Source: Cyanobacterium sp. uoEpiScrs1
GTDB taxonomy: Bacteria; Cyanobacteriota; Cyanobacteriia; Cyanobacteriales; Microcystaceae
Direction: 5' to 3'
NCBI RefSeq assembly: GCF_947331815.1
Contig: NZ_OX373462.1
Span: 186,001-250,000, forward strand
DNA: 64,000 nt
In this document: positions 10,499 through 20,737 of the stretch, piece by piece
How the letters are laid out: every line of letters begins with the position of its first letter
Position numbering within the stretch: position 1 is the stretch's first letter
Position numbers and translations under genes: made by a program
The notes under the pieces: generated by a model
What the model was told of the DNA's origin: nothing
The model's database searches: none
What the model saw: only the letters and a program-made list of their open reading frames with translations

Positions 10499-11191
10499 TT
10501 AAGTTGTCACCCGTACAATAGGTTTTTGAGTGAGACAATACCAATAACAAATAAATAGATCTGGTTGTTGATATCTCAAGGAAGAAATTGCTGGAGCCGC
10601 AGGAAACGGCCAAAGTCGGTCAAAAATGATCTCATTGCTCAATAAGCGGAACTGCATTAGATAAACTGAGGGGGGGGCTTCAAGAGAAATTAATAAGTCC
10701 CGAGCTAGAGAATGAAGAGAGTTCTCCAATTTACTGTCCAATTCAATTGGCTGTTCATAAGAATTGGGAACTGCTCCTTCACCAATGACTGAACTATACA
10801 ACATTTGTTTGCCTGTCACGACAATAGGCAACCACAAATCTCCTAACCAAGAATCTCGAATACTGGTTTTGTATCCTAAATTTTGTTCAACCCATTGTCG
10901 TAGACCTGGAATATCTTTACAAATTTGATAAAGTTTTTGCACGGGAAATGAAAATTTAGGGGGAATCTCAATAGTTAGGGGACAGTAAATTAGATCGGAG
11001 TTGGATTTTGAACAAGTCAAGCTATTAGACCACAAGGAAGCGGCCGAGATAACGTCGACCTCGGTCGAGTCAGAATCAGCCGAGATAGCCCTTTGCAGAG
11101 CTTTTACCATAGTTCTTGTCGCAGGGGAACCTAGAGAAATAGCTCCTTGTGCGTTTACCTCAGCATTAACAATAATAATAACCTTGTGCAT
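10499..11191 (-). CDS. Conserved hypothetical protein downstream of sasA
   Basis: A 230-residue soluble protein with no motif I recognise. No signal peptide or membrane helix is seen, and the composition is normal for a protein. It lies 92 bases after sasA on the same strand and may be co-transcribed with it. The start ATG at 11191 has no strong ribosome binding site. Continuous reading across 690 bases in this stop-rich sequence argues that it is real and kept. Confidence 0.65.
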   Translation of the reverse strand: MHKVIIIVNAEVNAQGAISLGSPATRTMVKALQRAISADSDSTEVDVISAASLWSNSLTCSKSNSDLIYCPLTIEIPPKFSFPVQKLYQICKDIPGLRQWVEQNLGYKTSIRDSWLGDLWLPIVVTGKQMLYSSVIGEGAVPNSYEQPIELDSKLENSLHSLARDLLISLEAPPSVYLMQFRLLSNEIIFDRLWPFPAAPAISSLRYQQPDLFICYWYCLTQKPIVRVTT

Positions 11192-11283
11192 TTCGAGATT
11201 TAAAATACAGCGATATGTTGGCAGGCTTAGGGAATTGAAAACCCAACACCTTCATCAATAAACCTTTACCTTTGGGGTATTCA

Positions 11284-12462
11284 TTAACGGCAGACGGGTA
11301 ATGTAAATTTAAAACAGCTACCCTGGTTAAGAATACTATTGACCCAGATCTGCCCGTAGTGAGCACGAATAATTTTTCGACATAAGGATAAGCCTAATCC
11401 ATAACCTTCTTTTTCTTGATCACGCTTGAGGCGGAAGTAACCTTCAAAAATCCTTTCCCGCTCCTCTTCGGGTATCCCTGGCCCTGTATCACAGACACTG
11501 ACCTGAACTTTCTGAGAGGTGCGGTGGAGAATTGAAACAGTGACCTTCCCTCCTGACGGAGTGTATTTAATTGCATTATCTAATAAATTGACGATCACTT
11601 GGCGAATTAATTCTTCATCAGCATAAACTTGGGGGATATCTTGAGGAATATCTCTGACTAAAATCAAGGACTTTTCTTTAAATAAATTCGTATACTGTTT
11701 GAGGATTTCTTCACATAATACCTGTAATAAGACATCATTGTAATGAACATCTAACTCCGTTTTCATAGTCTGTGATACTTGTAATATATCCGTAATCAAA
11801 CGGTTCATGATACGAAATTGTTTTCGAGCTTGCTGGTAAAGTTCTTCCTTTAGTTCTACGCTAAATTGAGGATGCTGATGATTTTGAGCGAGTTCAAGAG
11901 TTTCGACTGTTATAGATGCAGCTGTCAGAGGACTTCGCAAATCATGGGCGAGCATTGCTAAAACCTGCTCTTTAAATTTCAGCTGTTGTATAAGTTCCTC
12001 TTTTTCTTGATTAAGATGAAAAACTCTATCGGATAACCGCATTAGTTCAGCCGAATGACTTAAAGAGTTAATCAGTTTGGGAGAGTCCTGTTTTTGAATC
12101 TTTCCATTGTTGCTAGTCTCAGGACCACTTTCTTTAAGGGCTAATTGCCATCTCGGGCACCATTTTCTAAGTTGGTTAACAATATTGCTTCCCGCCAGGA
12201 TTTGTCTAGGTGCTGGAGACACTTTTACTAGAGCAGGAGCAGCCACAAGACGAAAATGCTCCACTAAATGGGGGTGTTCAGCTATTTCAATGACTTGCAG
12301 TTGATATGAAAAATCAGATTTTAGCTGTTTAAAGTAATGTTGAATATTTTGAATGTATTCACGGGAGCTTGGACGCTTATCGATAAACAACAAAAGCTGA
12401 ATCGACACCGATGAGGATCTGTCAAATCCAAATGTTGTTTCGAGGTTGGTAGGTTCTAGCAC
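11284..12462 (-). CDS. sasA: Clock-output histidine kinase SasA
   Basis: Adaptive-response sensory kinase. In model cyanobacteria it binds the clock protein KaiC through an N-terminal KaiB-like thioredoxin-fold domain and phosphorylates RpaA. Here residues 15-100 form that domain (VSIQLLLFIDKRPSS... APALVKVSPAP). A coiled linker leads to the H-box LAHDLRSPLTAA, then the N-box NLLDNAIKYTP, G1 DTGPGIP and G2 GYGLGLSLC. Length of 392 is normal. Translation starts at a GTG. All catalytic motifs are intact, so a timing or stress-signalling output may persist in this reduced genome. No kai gene is in the window. Confidence 0.93.
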   Translation of the reverse strand: MLEPTNLETTFGFDRSSSVSIQLLLFIDKRPSSREYIQNIQHYFKQLKSDFSYQLQVIEIAEHPHLVEHFRLVAAPALVKVSPAPRQILAGSNIVNQLRKWCPRWQLALKESGPETSNNGKIQKQDSPKLINSLSHSAELMRLSDRVFHLNQEKEELIQQLKFKEQVLAMLAHDLRSPLTAASITVETLELAQNHQHPQFSVELKEELYQQARKQFRIMNRLITDILQVSQTMKTELDVHYNDVLLQVLCEEILKQYTNLFKEKSLILVRDIPQDIPQVYADEELIRQVIVNLLDNAIKYTPSGGKVTVSILHRTSQKVQVSVCDTGPGIPEEERERIFEGYFRLKRDQEKEGYGLGLSLCRKIIRAHYGQIWVNSILNQGSCFKFTLPVCR

Positions 12463-12758
12463 TGGAAGTCAAAACTATAAGCTTACAAGGTAACAAGTTG
12501 ATCGGTAACAGGACTTGAAGACACCGAATTGGATTGATTCTAATGTCTATTGGCATAGTTAGACAATTAAGTCAGAAAGCCAAATCTCTCCGATTTACAC
12601 CCATCAGATAAAAATAGTCGAAGAAGGCACGCTAAATGTACAAATAATTTTTTTCATGCCTCTTCTATTTTAGAATCTAAAGAGACTATAAAATCTATGG
12701 GACTTATATCTTAAAGTTCAAACAAAAAAACTTAAATTATCAAATCTTCAGAACTATT

Positions 12759-14348
12759 ATGGCTTTTGGCTATGTTGCCTTCGTCCTCCACGCTCATTTA
12801 CCTTTTGTTCGTCATCCAGAAAGTGACTATGTTTTAGAGGAAGAATGGCTCTACGAAGCCATTACAGAAACTTATATTCCCCTCCTTCGTGTTTTTGAAG
12901 GATTAAAACGGGATGGAATTAACTTTAAAATGACTATGAGCATGACACCTTCCTTGGTTTCTATGCTTAGAGATCCCTTGCTCCAAAAACGCTATGATAG
13001 GCATCTAGCTCGGTTACAAGAACTTATTGAAAAAGAAATTATCCGTAACGGACAGAATGGACATCTTCGTTACTTAGCCGAATATTATGCTATAGAATTT
13101 ACCAAAATTAGGGAGATTTGGGAATATTACAATGGTGATTTGGTCTTTGCTTTTAAACAATTTTTTGATAGCAATAACCTAGAGATTATCACTTGTGGTG
13201 CGACTCATGGATATTTTCCTTTGATGAAAATGTATCCCGAAGCAGTCTGGGCACAAATTAAAGTGGCTTGCGAACATTATGAAGAGAATTTTGGCCGTTC
13301 TCCTAAAGGAATTTGGTTGCCTGAATGTGCCTATTATGAGGGATTAGAACAAATGTTGGCTAATGCTGGCTTACGTTATTTTCTCCTAGATGGCCATGGT
13401 ATTTTATATGCTCGTCCTCGTCCTCGTTACGGGACATATACCCCTATTTTTACCGAAACTGGAGTAGCAGCCTTTGGTCGAGATCATGAATCATCTCAGC
13501 AAGTCTGGTCTTCTAAAGTAGGATATCCAGGAGACCCTGAATATCGAGAATTTTACAAGGATTTAGGCTGGGAAGCTGAATACGAATATATCAAACCTTA
13601 TATCATGCCTAATGGTCAAAGGAAAAATACAGGTATTAAATACCATAAAATTACTAGTCGTCAGGCAGAACTCTCCGACAAGGCTCTTTATGATCCTTAC
13701 TGGGCTAAGAAAAAAACCGAGGAACACGCGGAGGACTTCATATACAATAGAAAACAACAGATAAGTAATTTGGCGGCAATTATGCAACGTGCACCTATTG
13801 TCGTTTCTCCTTATGACGCGGAGTTATTTGGTCATTGGTGGTATGAAGGCCCTTGGTTTATCGATTGTCTTTTCCGTAAGGCTTGGTACGAACAAAATAC
13901 TTTCAGTATGATTCATTTAGCAGAATATCTACAGAGTAATCCTACTCAACAGGTCTGTCGTCCTTCTCAGTCAAGTTGGGGTTATAAGGGGTTTCATGAA
14001 TACTGGTTAAATCATACCAATGCTTGGATTTATCCACATCTTCACAAGGCTATAGAACGGATGATTGAAATTAGTAACCTAGAAGCTTCTGATAGATTAC
14101 AACAGAAAGCACTAAATCAAGCTGCACGAGAATTACTTCTAGCTCAATCTTCCGACTGGGCATTTATTATGCGGACAGGAACTATGGTTCCCTATGCAGT
14201 CCATAGGACGCGATCTCATTTACTTCGCTTTAATAAAATCTATGATGATATTAAAGCACAAAAAATCGACTCTGGTTGGTTAGAGAAAGTCGAGAAGATC
14301 GATAATATTTTTCCTCAAATTAACTATCGAGTCTACCGACCCTTATGA
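12759..14348 (+). CDS. GH57 1,4-alpha-glucan branching enzyme
   Basis: Glycoside hydrolase family 57 protein of 529 residues, of the DUF1957 branching-enzyme type. It forms alpha-1,6 branches in glycogen. The N-terminal strand VLHAHLPFVRHPE is the GH57 signature. The likely nucleophile is the Glu of WLPECAYY (about residue 189). The acid is the Asp of SPYDAELFGHWW (about 353). The C-terminal helical domain (SSWGYKGFHEYW, then SDWAFIM) is present. Intact glycogen metabolism would fit a symbiont that stores host-supplied carbon. Some related proteins lack proven branching activity, so the exact reaction is inferred. Confidence 0.85.
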   Translation: MAFGYVAFVLHAHLPFVRHPESDYVLEEEWLYEAITETYIPLLRVFEGLKRDGINFKMTMSMTPSLVSMLRDPLLQKRYDRHLARLQELIEKEIIRNGQNGHLRYLAEYYAIEFTKIREIWEYYNGDLVFAFKQFFDSNNLEIITCGATHGYFPLMKMYPEAVWAQIKVACEHYEENFGRSPKGIWLPECAYYEGLEQMLANAGLRYFLLDGHGILYARPRPRYGTYTPIFTETGVAAFGRDHESSQQVWSSKVGYPGDPEYREFYKDLGWEAEYEYIKPYIMPNGQRKNTGIKYHKITSRQAELSDKALYDPYWAKKKTEEHAEDFIYNRKQQISNLAAIMQRAPIVVSPYDAELFGHWWYEGPWFIDCLFRKAWYEQNTFSMIHLAEYLQSNPTQQVCRPSQSSWGYKGFHEYWLNHTNAWIYPHLHKAIERMIEISNLEASDRLQQKALNQAARELLLAQSSDWAFIMRTGTMVPYAVHRTRSHLLRFNKIYDDIKAQKIDSGWLEKVEKIDNIFPQINYRVYRPL

Positions 14349-15646
14349 GGTTGATTTTGAATATAATTGAAGTACTTAATATTTTATACAAATACTTGAG
14401 ACTAGATATATGTGTAGAGACAAAGTATAGTTTTTCATCGGCGACAATAATTAAAAACTGGATAAATTCAATAGGGTGGTAATACTACGTAGTTCACCTA
14501 CGCTAACTTTAGAAGATATCAAATAGAGACTAATAATTATTACCCTCTATTTGATATCTTCCTTATTTCACATGGCAATATAGTCTATTTATTTTTCTTT
14601 GTTTTGAATGGTTTAAATTGTTTTATGGCATTAAGTTTTTTAGGAAGACTGCTAAGATGGTAACGAAAATTACAATAGTGGTTATTCTGTCATTATTGAT
14701 CCCAAAATCACCTAAACTGAATAGCACACTGTTAATGCTAGTTTATTAGACGTATCGGCGACACGATAATTTACTGATGTACTACTATTGAACAAAGTTC
14801 TGGTTGATATTTGTTAGTTTACACTAATGAGTTTTACCTCTTATAGAATCAAATTATTTCCGATAATAACTCTCGATGGTATACTACTATGTTCAGATAA
14901 ATATTCTTTAACACGTTATTTATCTATTTAACAGTAATTTCACTAGTAATAGTATAATCTAATACTAATAAAGGATAAGCTAGGGCTTTATTAAATACTT
15001 AAATCTTAACTTGTTTTAAAAGTAACTCGGGAAGAGAGAGTTTGTCAAAGCTAAATATTTTAAAAAGCTGAGTGCAATTACATAAATTTTTATTATTTCA
15101 TGTATAGTACATAAACAATGTTGCAACGTGTTTACCTAAAATTAAATCTACTATGAATCTGTTCGAGAACCATTATCATGTTTTTATTCTGTCCTATAGA
15201 CTGTCCATTCTGATTTATAATTAGGTAAAAACTTATTCTCATGGACAACTATGTTCTGGGCTAGAATTATCACTACTGTGATATATGCTAACAAGAAATA
15301 AACTCAAAATAATTTAGAAAGATGGAAAGCCTCTAAAAATATTAACTACGATCAAGAGCAGATAAAAATAAAGGTATAGATTAGTAAACATTGATACCTA
15401 AAGTAAAATTTATAACAAAGATTCTTTACATTTAATATTTGTTTGTATTAGTATTGAAGATGAATATAATAGCTCAACCAAAAAAATATTAATTAATTAT
15501 GTAAATAATTTACTAAGCTTAAATAAATTTGCTCTAGAGAGTACTTAAGTTAAAGTTGATATTACCCAAGTTTTTGATAGATAATTTATCTATTATGAAA
15601 TACTCAAGATCAATCAATTCCCCAAATTTTTAAAAAATAAAAAGCT
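14349..15646. other. 1.3-kb gene-free spacer
   Basis: AT-rich with no credible gene. It contains one striking perfect hairpin at 14512-14561, listed separately. The last few hundred bases before 15647 presumably hold the promoter of the glycosyltransferase-TPR gene. Confidence 0.5.
14512..14561. repeat. Perfect 17-bp inverted repeat, 16-nt loop
   Basis: GAAGATATCAAATAGAG at 14512-14528 is exactly complementary to 14545-14561. It lies about 160 bases after the GH57 stop and lacks a clean T-run. It is unusually long for a terminator. It could be a structured RNA, a protein-binding palindrome or a product of palindrome-forming mutation. Confidence 0.8.
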
Positions 15647-16846
15647 ATGACAAAACTCAGTCTCTGTATGATTGTTAAAGACGAAGAAAAAAACCTAACT
15701 ACATGTCTAGAAAGTGTTCAAAATATTGTAGATGAAATGGTAGTAATGGATACTGGATCAACCGATAAAACAGTGGAAATTGCTCAAAAATTTGGAGCAA
15801 TAGTTCCTTGTTTTTCATGGTGTAATGATTTTTCTATTGCCCGCAATGCAGCCCTTAATTATACTACTGGCGATTGGGTATTAATTCTAGATGCTGACGA
15901 AGTATTTAATCAAAAAATTGCCTATCAAATCAGAGAAGCAATCGCTGATGAGAACAATTTAGTAATTAATTTAGTTCGTCATGAAATTGGTGCATCTCAG
16001 TCTCCTTATTCTTTGGTCTCCAGATTATTTAGGAGGCATCCAGCAGTTAAATTTTCTCGCCCTTACCATGCCATTATTGATGACAGTGTTAGTGAGTTAT
16101 TAAAACGAGAATCTAACTGGAAAATAGCAGAACTTCCGATGATAGCAGTATTTCATTATGGTTATAATCCTAAAGCTATCACTTCCTTAGATAAATATAA
16201 AAAGGCACGACAAGCAATGGAGAATTTTATAAAAGATCATCCTAATGATCCCTATGTTTGTAGTAAATTAGGTGCACTATATTTACAAATAAACAAAGAA
16301 AAATCTGGAATAAAATTACTAAAACAGGCATTAAAATCTAATAAAGCCAATACTCATATTTTATTTGAGTTACACTACCATTTAGGTAATGCTTACACAA
16401 GACAACAAGATAATTATAAGGCTATTAAGCATTATCAAAAAGCTCTTGATCAAGAAATAATGCCTCCTTTAAAATTAGGAGCCTACAATAATTTAGGCGT
16501 TGCTTTACAATCAATGGGTAACTTCAAAAGTGCGTCTAAAGCCTATGAAACAACTATACAAATCGACCCTAGTTTTGTTACAGGATATTATAATTTTGCT
16601 ATAACTCTCAATGCTATGGGGAAATTAACTGATGCAGAAACAATTTATAAAAAGTTATTATCTTTAAGTCCAAATTATGCGGCTGCGTATCAGAATTTGG
16701 GAGTAGTTTTATTTAAGCTTAAAAAGGTACTTGAGAGTGTAGAAAATTTCAGAAAAGCAATTAATCTTTATGAGGAACAAAATTCTTATAAAGAAGCTGA
16801 GGAGTTACGAAGTAAGCTAAAAAAATTAGGAATTTGGAAAGAATGA
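15647..16846 (+). CDS. Family 2 glycosyltransferase with C-terminal TPR repeats
   Basis: A 399-residue two-part protein. Residues 1-180 are a GT-A glycosyltransferase domain with the start LSLCMIVKDEEKNL, the motif DTGSTDKT and the metal-binding LDADE. Residues 195-390 hold about five tetratricopeptide repeats (for example AYNNLGVALQSMGNFKSAS and AAYQNLGVVLFKL). This SunS-like arrangement is common in cyanobacteria. The acceptor is unknown and may be a protein or an envelope glycan. It stands alone between two spacers longer than 1 kb yet is intact, which suggests selection. Confidence 0.85.
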   Translation: MTKLSLCMIVKDEEKNLTTCLESVQNIVDEMVVMDTGSTDKTVEIAQKFGAIVPCFSWCNDFSIARNAALNYTTGDWVLILDADEVFNQKIAYQIREAIADENNLVINLVRHEIGASQSPYSLVSRLFRRHPAVKFSRPYHAIIDDSVSELLKRESNWKIAELPMIAVFHYGYNPKAITSLDKYKKARQAMENFIKDHPNDPYVCSKLGALYLQINKEKSGIKLLKQALKSNKANTHILFELHYHLGNAYTRQQDNYKAIKHYQKALDQEIMPPLKLGAYNNLGVALQSMGNFKSASKAYETTIQIDPSFVTGYYNFAITLNAMGKLTDAETIYKKLLSLSPNYAAAYQNLGVVLFKLKKVLESVENFRKAINLYEEQNSYKEAEELRSKLKKLGIWKE

Positions 16847-18153
16847 ACCTGGGACAATAATTATAGATTTTTTAAACTAACTATAAGTAAAAATTATAAA
16901 GTATTGTTTTGTAATTTTATCGCATGTTTAGTTCTATTCTATTTGTTTGATAAAAATAAATTAAACCATTGTGTAAATTATTAAACTCATTTAAAGCTGT
17001 GGACTTTATAATTAAGTTTATCTATTTCCGCGACTTAAATAAGACTAATGTTCAATTAATAATGCTTTTGAACTTATTAATTATTTGAGTAGTAAAAAAA
17101 CTAAAATTGTTCTGTATGAATTTTAATTTTGATACTGAAACACATTACTTTTATATAAAAGATTAAGAAGTTAAGGGACTGACGCAATAAGTGACTAGAT
17201 AAATAAAGTATCTCTCCATAAAAATATATGTATTCTTCTCAAGAAAATAGGATAGTAAATTTACTTATAAAAAAGTAAGTATTTATTGATTAAGTGTTAA
17301 TATAAATATTTTTTGGATAATCTTGAATATTGGACTTATTTATATTTATTTAGCTATCCATAATTAACTTCAATTTAGTTTATGTTTGAGCTATCTTATT
17401 AATTAAGTTTGGTATTAATTGTTCTTAGTCAGAATCAATATACATAAATAGATTGTCTAACGTATACGTAGACGTATTATTAAACTGTAACTATAAAACT
17501 TTCAACTACTTAGTTATTTCAGGTAATCCTATTAAGGATATTAGAAATAGTTTATATATAAACTATTTAAATTTATAAATACAGGATTTTTATATTGTTA
17601 TTTTGTTAAATGTGTACAATATGATTTGTTGACTTATCGAAGATTAACATTCTATGAATAGTTGACAATTTGATTTCCAAACAGTACTTTTTAATCTAAA
17701 ACTAATTGAATTTAGTTGTCTAAACTAATTCTTATCTAATAGGTTCTAGAATGAGAATTAAATCTAATATTATTACAATAATAACTTAATTTGCTGGTCT
17801 ATACAAACAGAATTAAAAGAATTTAAATCTATAATTAATAATTCATATGAAACAGATGATATACAAAGAGGATTATTATTAATTTAAATATTAAAAATAA
17901 AAAGCAATATATTAACAATTGACCTCAATACATATTATCCAAAACAAAAAATAATTACTAAATATAAAAAGCAGATGATTGATGTATATAAAAAAATAAA
18001 TAAAGTAACATAATGATGTAAAATAGTCGCTCTAAACTAACTACTAAAATTATTTGTTGTGCCTTTTAATTAACATCGAAAATATGATTACACTATTTTT
18101 GAGTTGTGTTTCTCAATTATCGAATGAGTTTTGCAGTTAATACTAAGACTACC
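16847..18153. other. 1.3-kb gene-free spacer
   Basis: Extremely AT-rich. No open frame or RNA gene recognised. Confidence 0.5.
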
Positions 18154-18327
18154 CTCATTTTTAGCTCTGGCGTTTGGCATGATGAGAATTTTATCATTTC
18201 AGATTAAGTCAAGTTGACCCTGATTCCTTAGTTTACCGAAGACATGAGCGATAATATTATCAGTCGTTAAGTCATCTCACTTTATATTGAGGTGGTAGCT
18301 AATCGCCCTGGAGAATCTCATGACTAA
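18154..18327 (+). pseudogene. Possible 3' relic of a gene once coupled to the DUF3181 gene
   Basis: One frame reads LIFSSGVWHDENF, then TEDMSDNIISR, then YIEVVANRPGES. It is interrupted by three in-frame stops and ends with a stop that overlaps the ATG of the next gene, as in a translationally coupled pair. This looks like a dead upstream operon partner. I cannot name it, and a chance reading is possible. Confidence 0.3.
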
Positions 18328-18628
18328 TTTTACTACTGTCCAAGCAATTGAAACTCTCGCTACTGAAATTGGTGAAAATGTCTATATCGATATCACAAAA
18401 TGGCACCTTTATCTTGCAGAAGCTCGTCTTCATACCAAAGTAGCTGAAAAGGTTTATCCTCTTGTAGAAAATAACGAGTTAAGCGAAGCCAAAGTCCTAT
18501 CTATTCTTCGTGAGATCAAAGTTCCTTTAGGGGGAGGAAAACTCAAAGTTTCTCTAGTTGATTTATTACCGATTCAATGTCAGGTAACCTTAATCGATAT
18601 TCTCCAAGAGTATCAACGTAATCAATAA
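18320..18628 (+). CDS. DUF3181 family protein
   Basis: A 102-residue soluble cyanobacterial protein of the DUF3181 family; function unknown. Typical features are the N-terminal helices (ETLATEIGENVYIDITKWHLYLA) and the GGGKLKVSLVDLLP segment. A good ribosome binding site (GGAG at 18310-18313) fixes the ATG. Any former upstream partner appears decayed. The 121-bp inverted-repeat element starts 88 bases after its stop. Confidence 0.85.
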   Translation: MTNFTTVQAIETLATEIGENVYIDITKWHLYLAEARLHTKVAEKVYPLVENNELSEAKVLSILREIKVPLGGGKLKVSLVDLLPIQCQVTLIDILQEYQRNQ

Positions 18629-18715
18629 TTGGGTGTTGAATTATTTGTAAAATCTAAAAACCCTATTTCCTGATTGATAATAGAAACTATCTTATTTATC
18701 TTCCCGATAAGACAG

Positions 18716-18836
18716 CGCCCACTATAAGGTCAGGGGTAAATCCTGGGAATAAACATTAAGAGCTATAATTAAGGCATGGAGAAAAATGTTGGGGCAATAA
18801 TGTATATTTGGGAATTCTTTCACCTTATAGTGGGCG
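18716..18836. repeat. 121-bp element bounded by a 15-bp perfect inverted repeat
   Basis: CGCCCACTATAAGGT at 18716-18730 is exactly complementary to 18822-18836. The arms are more GC-rich than the surrounding sequence. The interior has a weaker nested pair (AACATT with AATGTT). It lies between two convergent genes. Options are a structured non-coding RNA with a long closing stem (6S-like architecture, but I see no confirming motif), a miniature transposable element, or a large bidirectional terminator. The strand is unknown. Confidence 0.6.
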
Positions 18837-18890
18837 GAGAGCTAAGATAATTTATTGATTTTCATTAAAAACCGGCATTTTTTATTGTAG

Positions 18891-19295
18891 TTACTTGTCT
18901 ATTGAACTGTGAGAACTTAATTGAATTAACTCAATCTTATAACCAGTGGGGTCCTCAACAAAAGCAATAACTGTTGAACCATGTTTCATAGGACCTGGCT
19001 TCCGGGTTACATTTCCTCCAAGTTCTTGGATTTGTTCGCAAGTTTTATAGATATCGTTAACCCCTAGAGCAATATGTCCATAAGCATTCCCAAGTTCGTA
19101 GGAATCTATGCCCCAATTATAGGTTAATTCAATGACTGTATTTTCAGACTCATCCTCATATCCTATAAAAGCTAAGGTGAATTTACCGCTTGGATAGTCT
19201 TTCTGGCGCAATAATCTCATCCCTAAAATATCGCAATAGAACTTGAGGGATTCATCTAAGTTATTAACTCGTAGCATAGCGTGTAATATACGCAT
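18891..19295 (-). CDS. gloA: Lactoylglutathione lyase (glyoxalase I)
   Basis: Converts the hemithioacetal of methylglyoxal and glutathione to S-lactoylglutathione. The 134-residue form begins [13 protein letters not shown], the usual family start. It shows both betaalphabetabetabeta halves, with metal ligands expected at the N-terminal His, Glu in VIELTYN, His in YGHIALGV and Glu in YKIELIQ; all are present. An in-frame ATG at 19337 would add 14 atypical residues. It is 79 bases downstream of pyrE on the same strand, so the two may be co-transcribed. Confidence 0.93.
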   Translation of the reverse strand: MRILHAMLRVNNLDESLKFYCDILGMRLLRQKDYPSGKFTLAFIGYEDESENTVIELTYNWGIDSYELGNAYGHIALGVNDIYKTCEQIQELGGNVTRKPGPMKHGSTVIAFVEDPTGYKIELIQLSSHSSIDK

Positions 19296-19374
19296 AGGCA
19301 ATTCATGTTCCTCTGGTTTGTATTTCCTTGTCTTCATGTTAACCGTGATATTATCAACTGTTCATTATTTACTG

Positions 19375-19980
19375 TTAACGCCGTTCTTGATAAGCTTTCT
19401 GGAGTTCTGAAATTGAAAAGACGGATTCAAACTCTAGCCCTCGGGATTCATAATGAGAACTTCCTCCTTGTTCACGGTCTACAAGGGCAATAATTTTGTT
19501 AACCTGATAACCCACAGCTTGTAACCGTTCTACCGCTAACATAGCAGACCTACCTGTCGTTACCACATCTTCTAAGACCACGATCTCAGCTCCATTTTCA
19601 AGAATTGGTCCCTCAATATAAGCCTGTGTTCCATGCCCTTTGGGCTCTTTGCGGACTATTAGCGCAGGAATAGGACGATTTTCATAAACAGAAATCATAC
19701 TAACACTAGTAACAAGAGGATCAGCTCCCAAGGTTAGTCCGGCTATCCCCTGGGTATCTTCAGGTAACATAGGGAATAACAATCGACCAATTGCTACAGC
19801 TCCCTCAGGCCTCAGAGTGACTTGTTTTCCATTAATATAATAGGCACTTTTTTGTTGAGAGGATAAAAGAAAATCACCTTCAGCATAGGCGTAATCAATG
19901 AATAATCTTAAAAGATATTGACGTAAGACAGATAAATCAGCTTTTTTAACACACAAAGTATTAATAAAATTAGATTGCAT
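19375..19980 (-). CDS. pyrE: Orotate phosphoribosyltransferase
   Basis: Makes orotidine-5'-phosphate from orotate and PRPP in UMP synthesis. The 201-residue product has the PRPP-binding motif IVVLEDVVTTGRSA near 131-144. It also has the catalytic-loop lysine region VRKEPKGHGTQ and the substrate segment SAYYINGKQVTLRPEG. Length is normal. The N-terminal 15 residues are poorly conserved, so the ATG at 19980 is probable rather than certain. Followed closely by gloA. Confidence 0.95.
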   Translation of the reverse strand: MQSNFINTLCVKKADLSVLRQYLLRLFIDYAYAEGDFLLSSQQKSAYYINGKQVTLRPEGAVAIGRLLFPMLPEDTQGIAGLTLGADPLVTSVSMISVYENRPIPALIVRKEPKGHGTQAYIEGPILENGAEIVVLEDVVTTGRSAMLAVERLQAVGYQVNKIIALVDREQGGSSHYESRGLEFESVFSISELQKAYQERR

Positions 19981-20504
19981 AGTAAAGGGCTAAAAAATTG
20001 TTAACAATGAGTCTCTATCTCTAATGTTGAGACTTGAAAGCTAAATACTTTAAGTTTAAAGTTTGAATTTTCATTATAATCGGGCCGTACCTTGGATAAT
20101 ATCCTTAACAACAAAATCCTAGGGTGATGTTTTATTGAACCATATTATTGATTAGATCGACTCCTGTAAGTCAATCTTAAGTTGAATTTGAAGATTTTTA
20201 AACATTTTTACTATAGATTTAGAACGTGGGATAATTGCAGGATTTTTATCCTATCAACTAGATCTTATTAGATATTAAAGAATTTGATCTATGATCAATA
20301 ATTATAAAATCATTGAAACTCTACATTGAGATACCTTTAATTAGAAAACTACAGATTCAGGAGCCATTATCTGATTCACTTAATTTATTTGATATCTCTG
20401 TACAGTATAACTTCCCCTATCTATAAATCAACTATCCTTATGTCAAAACTAACACCAAAAAGTTAAAAACTCTGAGTTACTTCTTGCCAGCGAGGAAGTA
20501 AAAG
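19981..20504. other. Gene-free spacer
   Basis: No credible gene. It contains the pyrE promoter region and the 3' flank of the minus-strand tRNA-Ile2. Confidence 0.5.
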
Positions 20505-20577
20505 TCCAGGGTGCAGGAGTTGAACCTGCCTGGGGCAAATTATGAGTTTGCTGCCTCAACCGCTCGGCCAACCCTGG
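20505..20577 (-). tRNA. trnI: tRNA with CAT anticodon, probably tRNA-Ile2
   Basis: Acceptor CCAGGGT pairs with ACCCTGG. The anticodon arm is GCAAA-CTCATAA-TTTGC, giving CAT. The T-arm GCAGG-TTCAACT-CCTGC is intact. The AACTCATAATT anticodon region resembles plastid trnI-CAU, so I favour the AUA-reading tRNA-Ile2, whose C34 is modified by TilS. Elongator or initiator tRNA-Met is the alternative. CCA is not encoded. Confidence 0.8.
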
Positions 20578-20737
20578 GTACAACTGACTTGTAAGAAGTT
20601 GACGGCTCTAGTTGACTTCTTATAAATCAAGGAGTATGTTTATTGTAGCTCTATTATAACTTGTACATGAGTACCGTGATCAACGTTATCTAATGTTTTT
20701 CTTTCGTATTTTTGAATAATTAACTCAGTTATTAATT

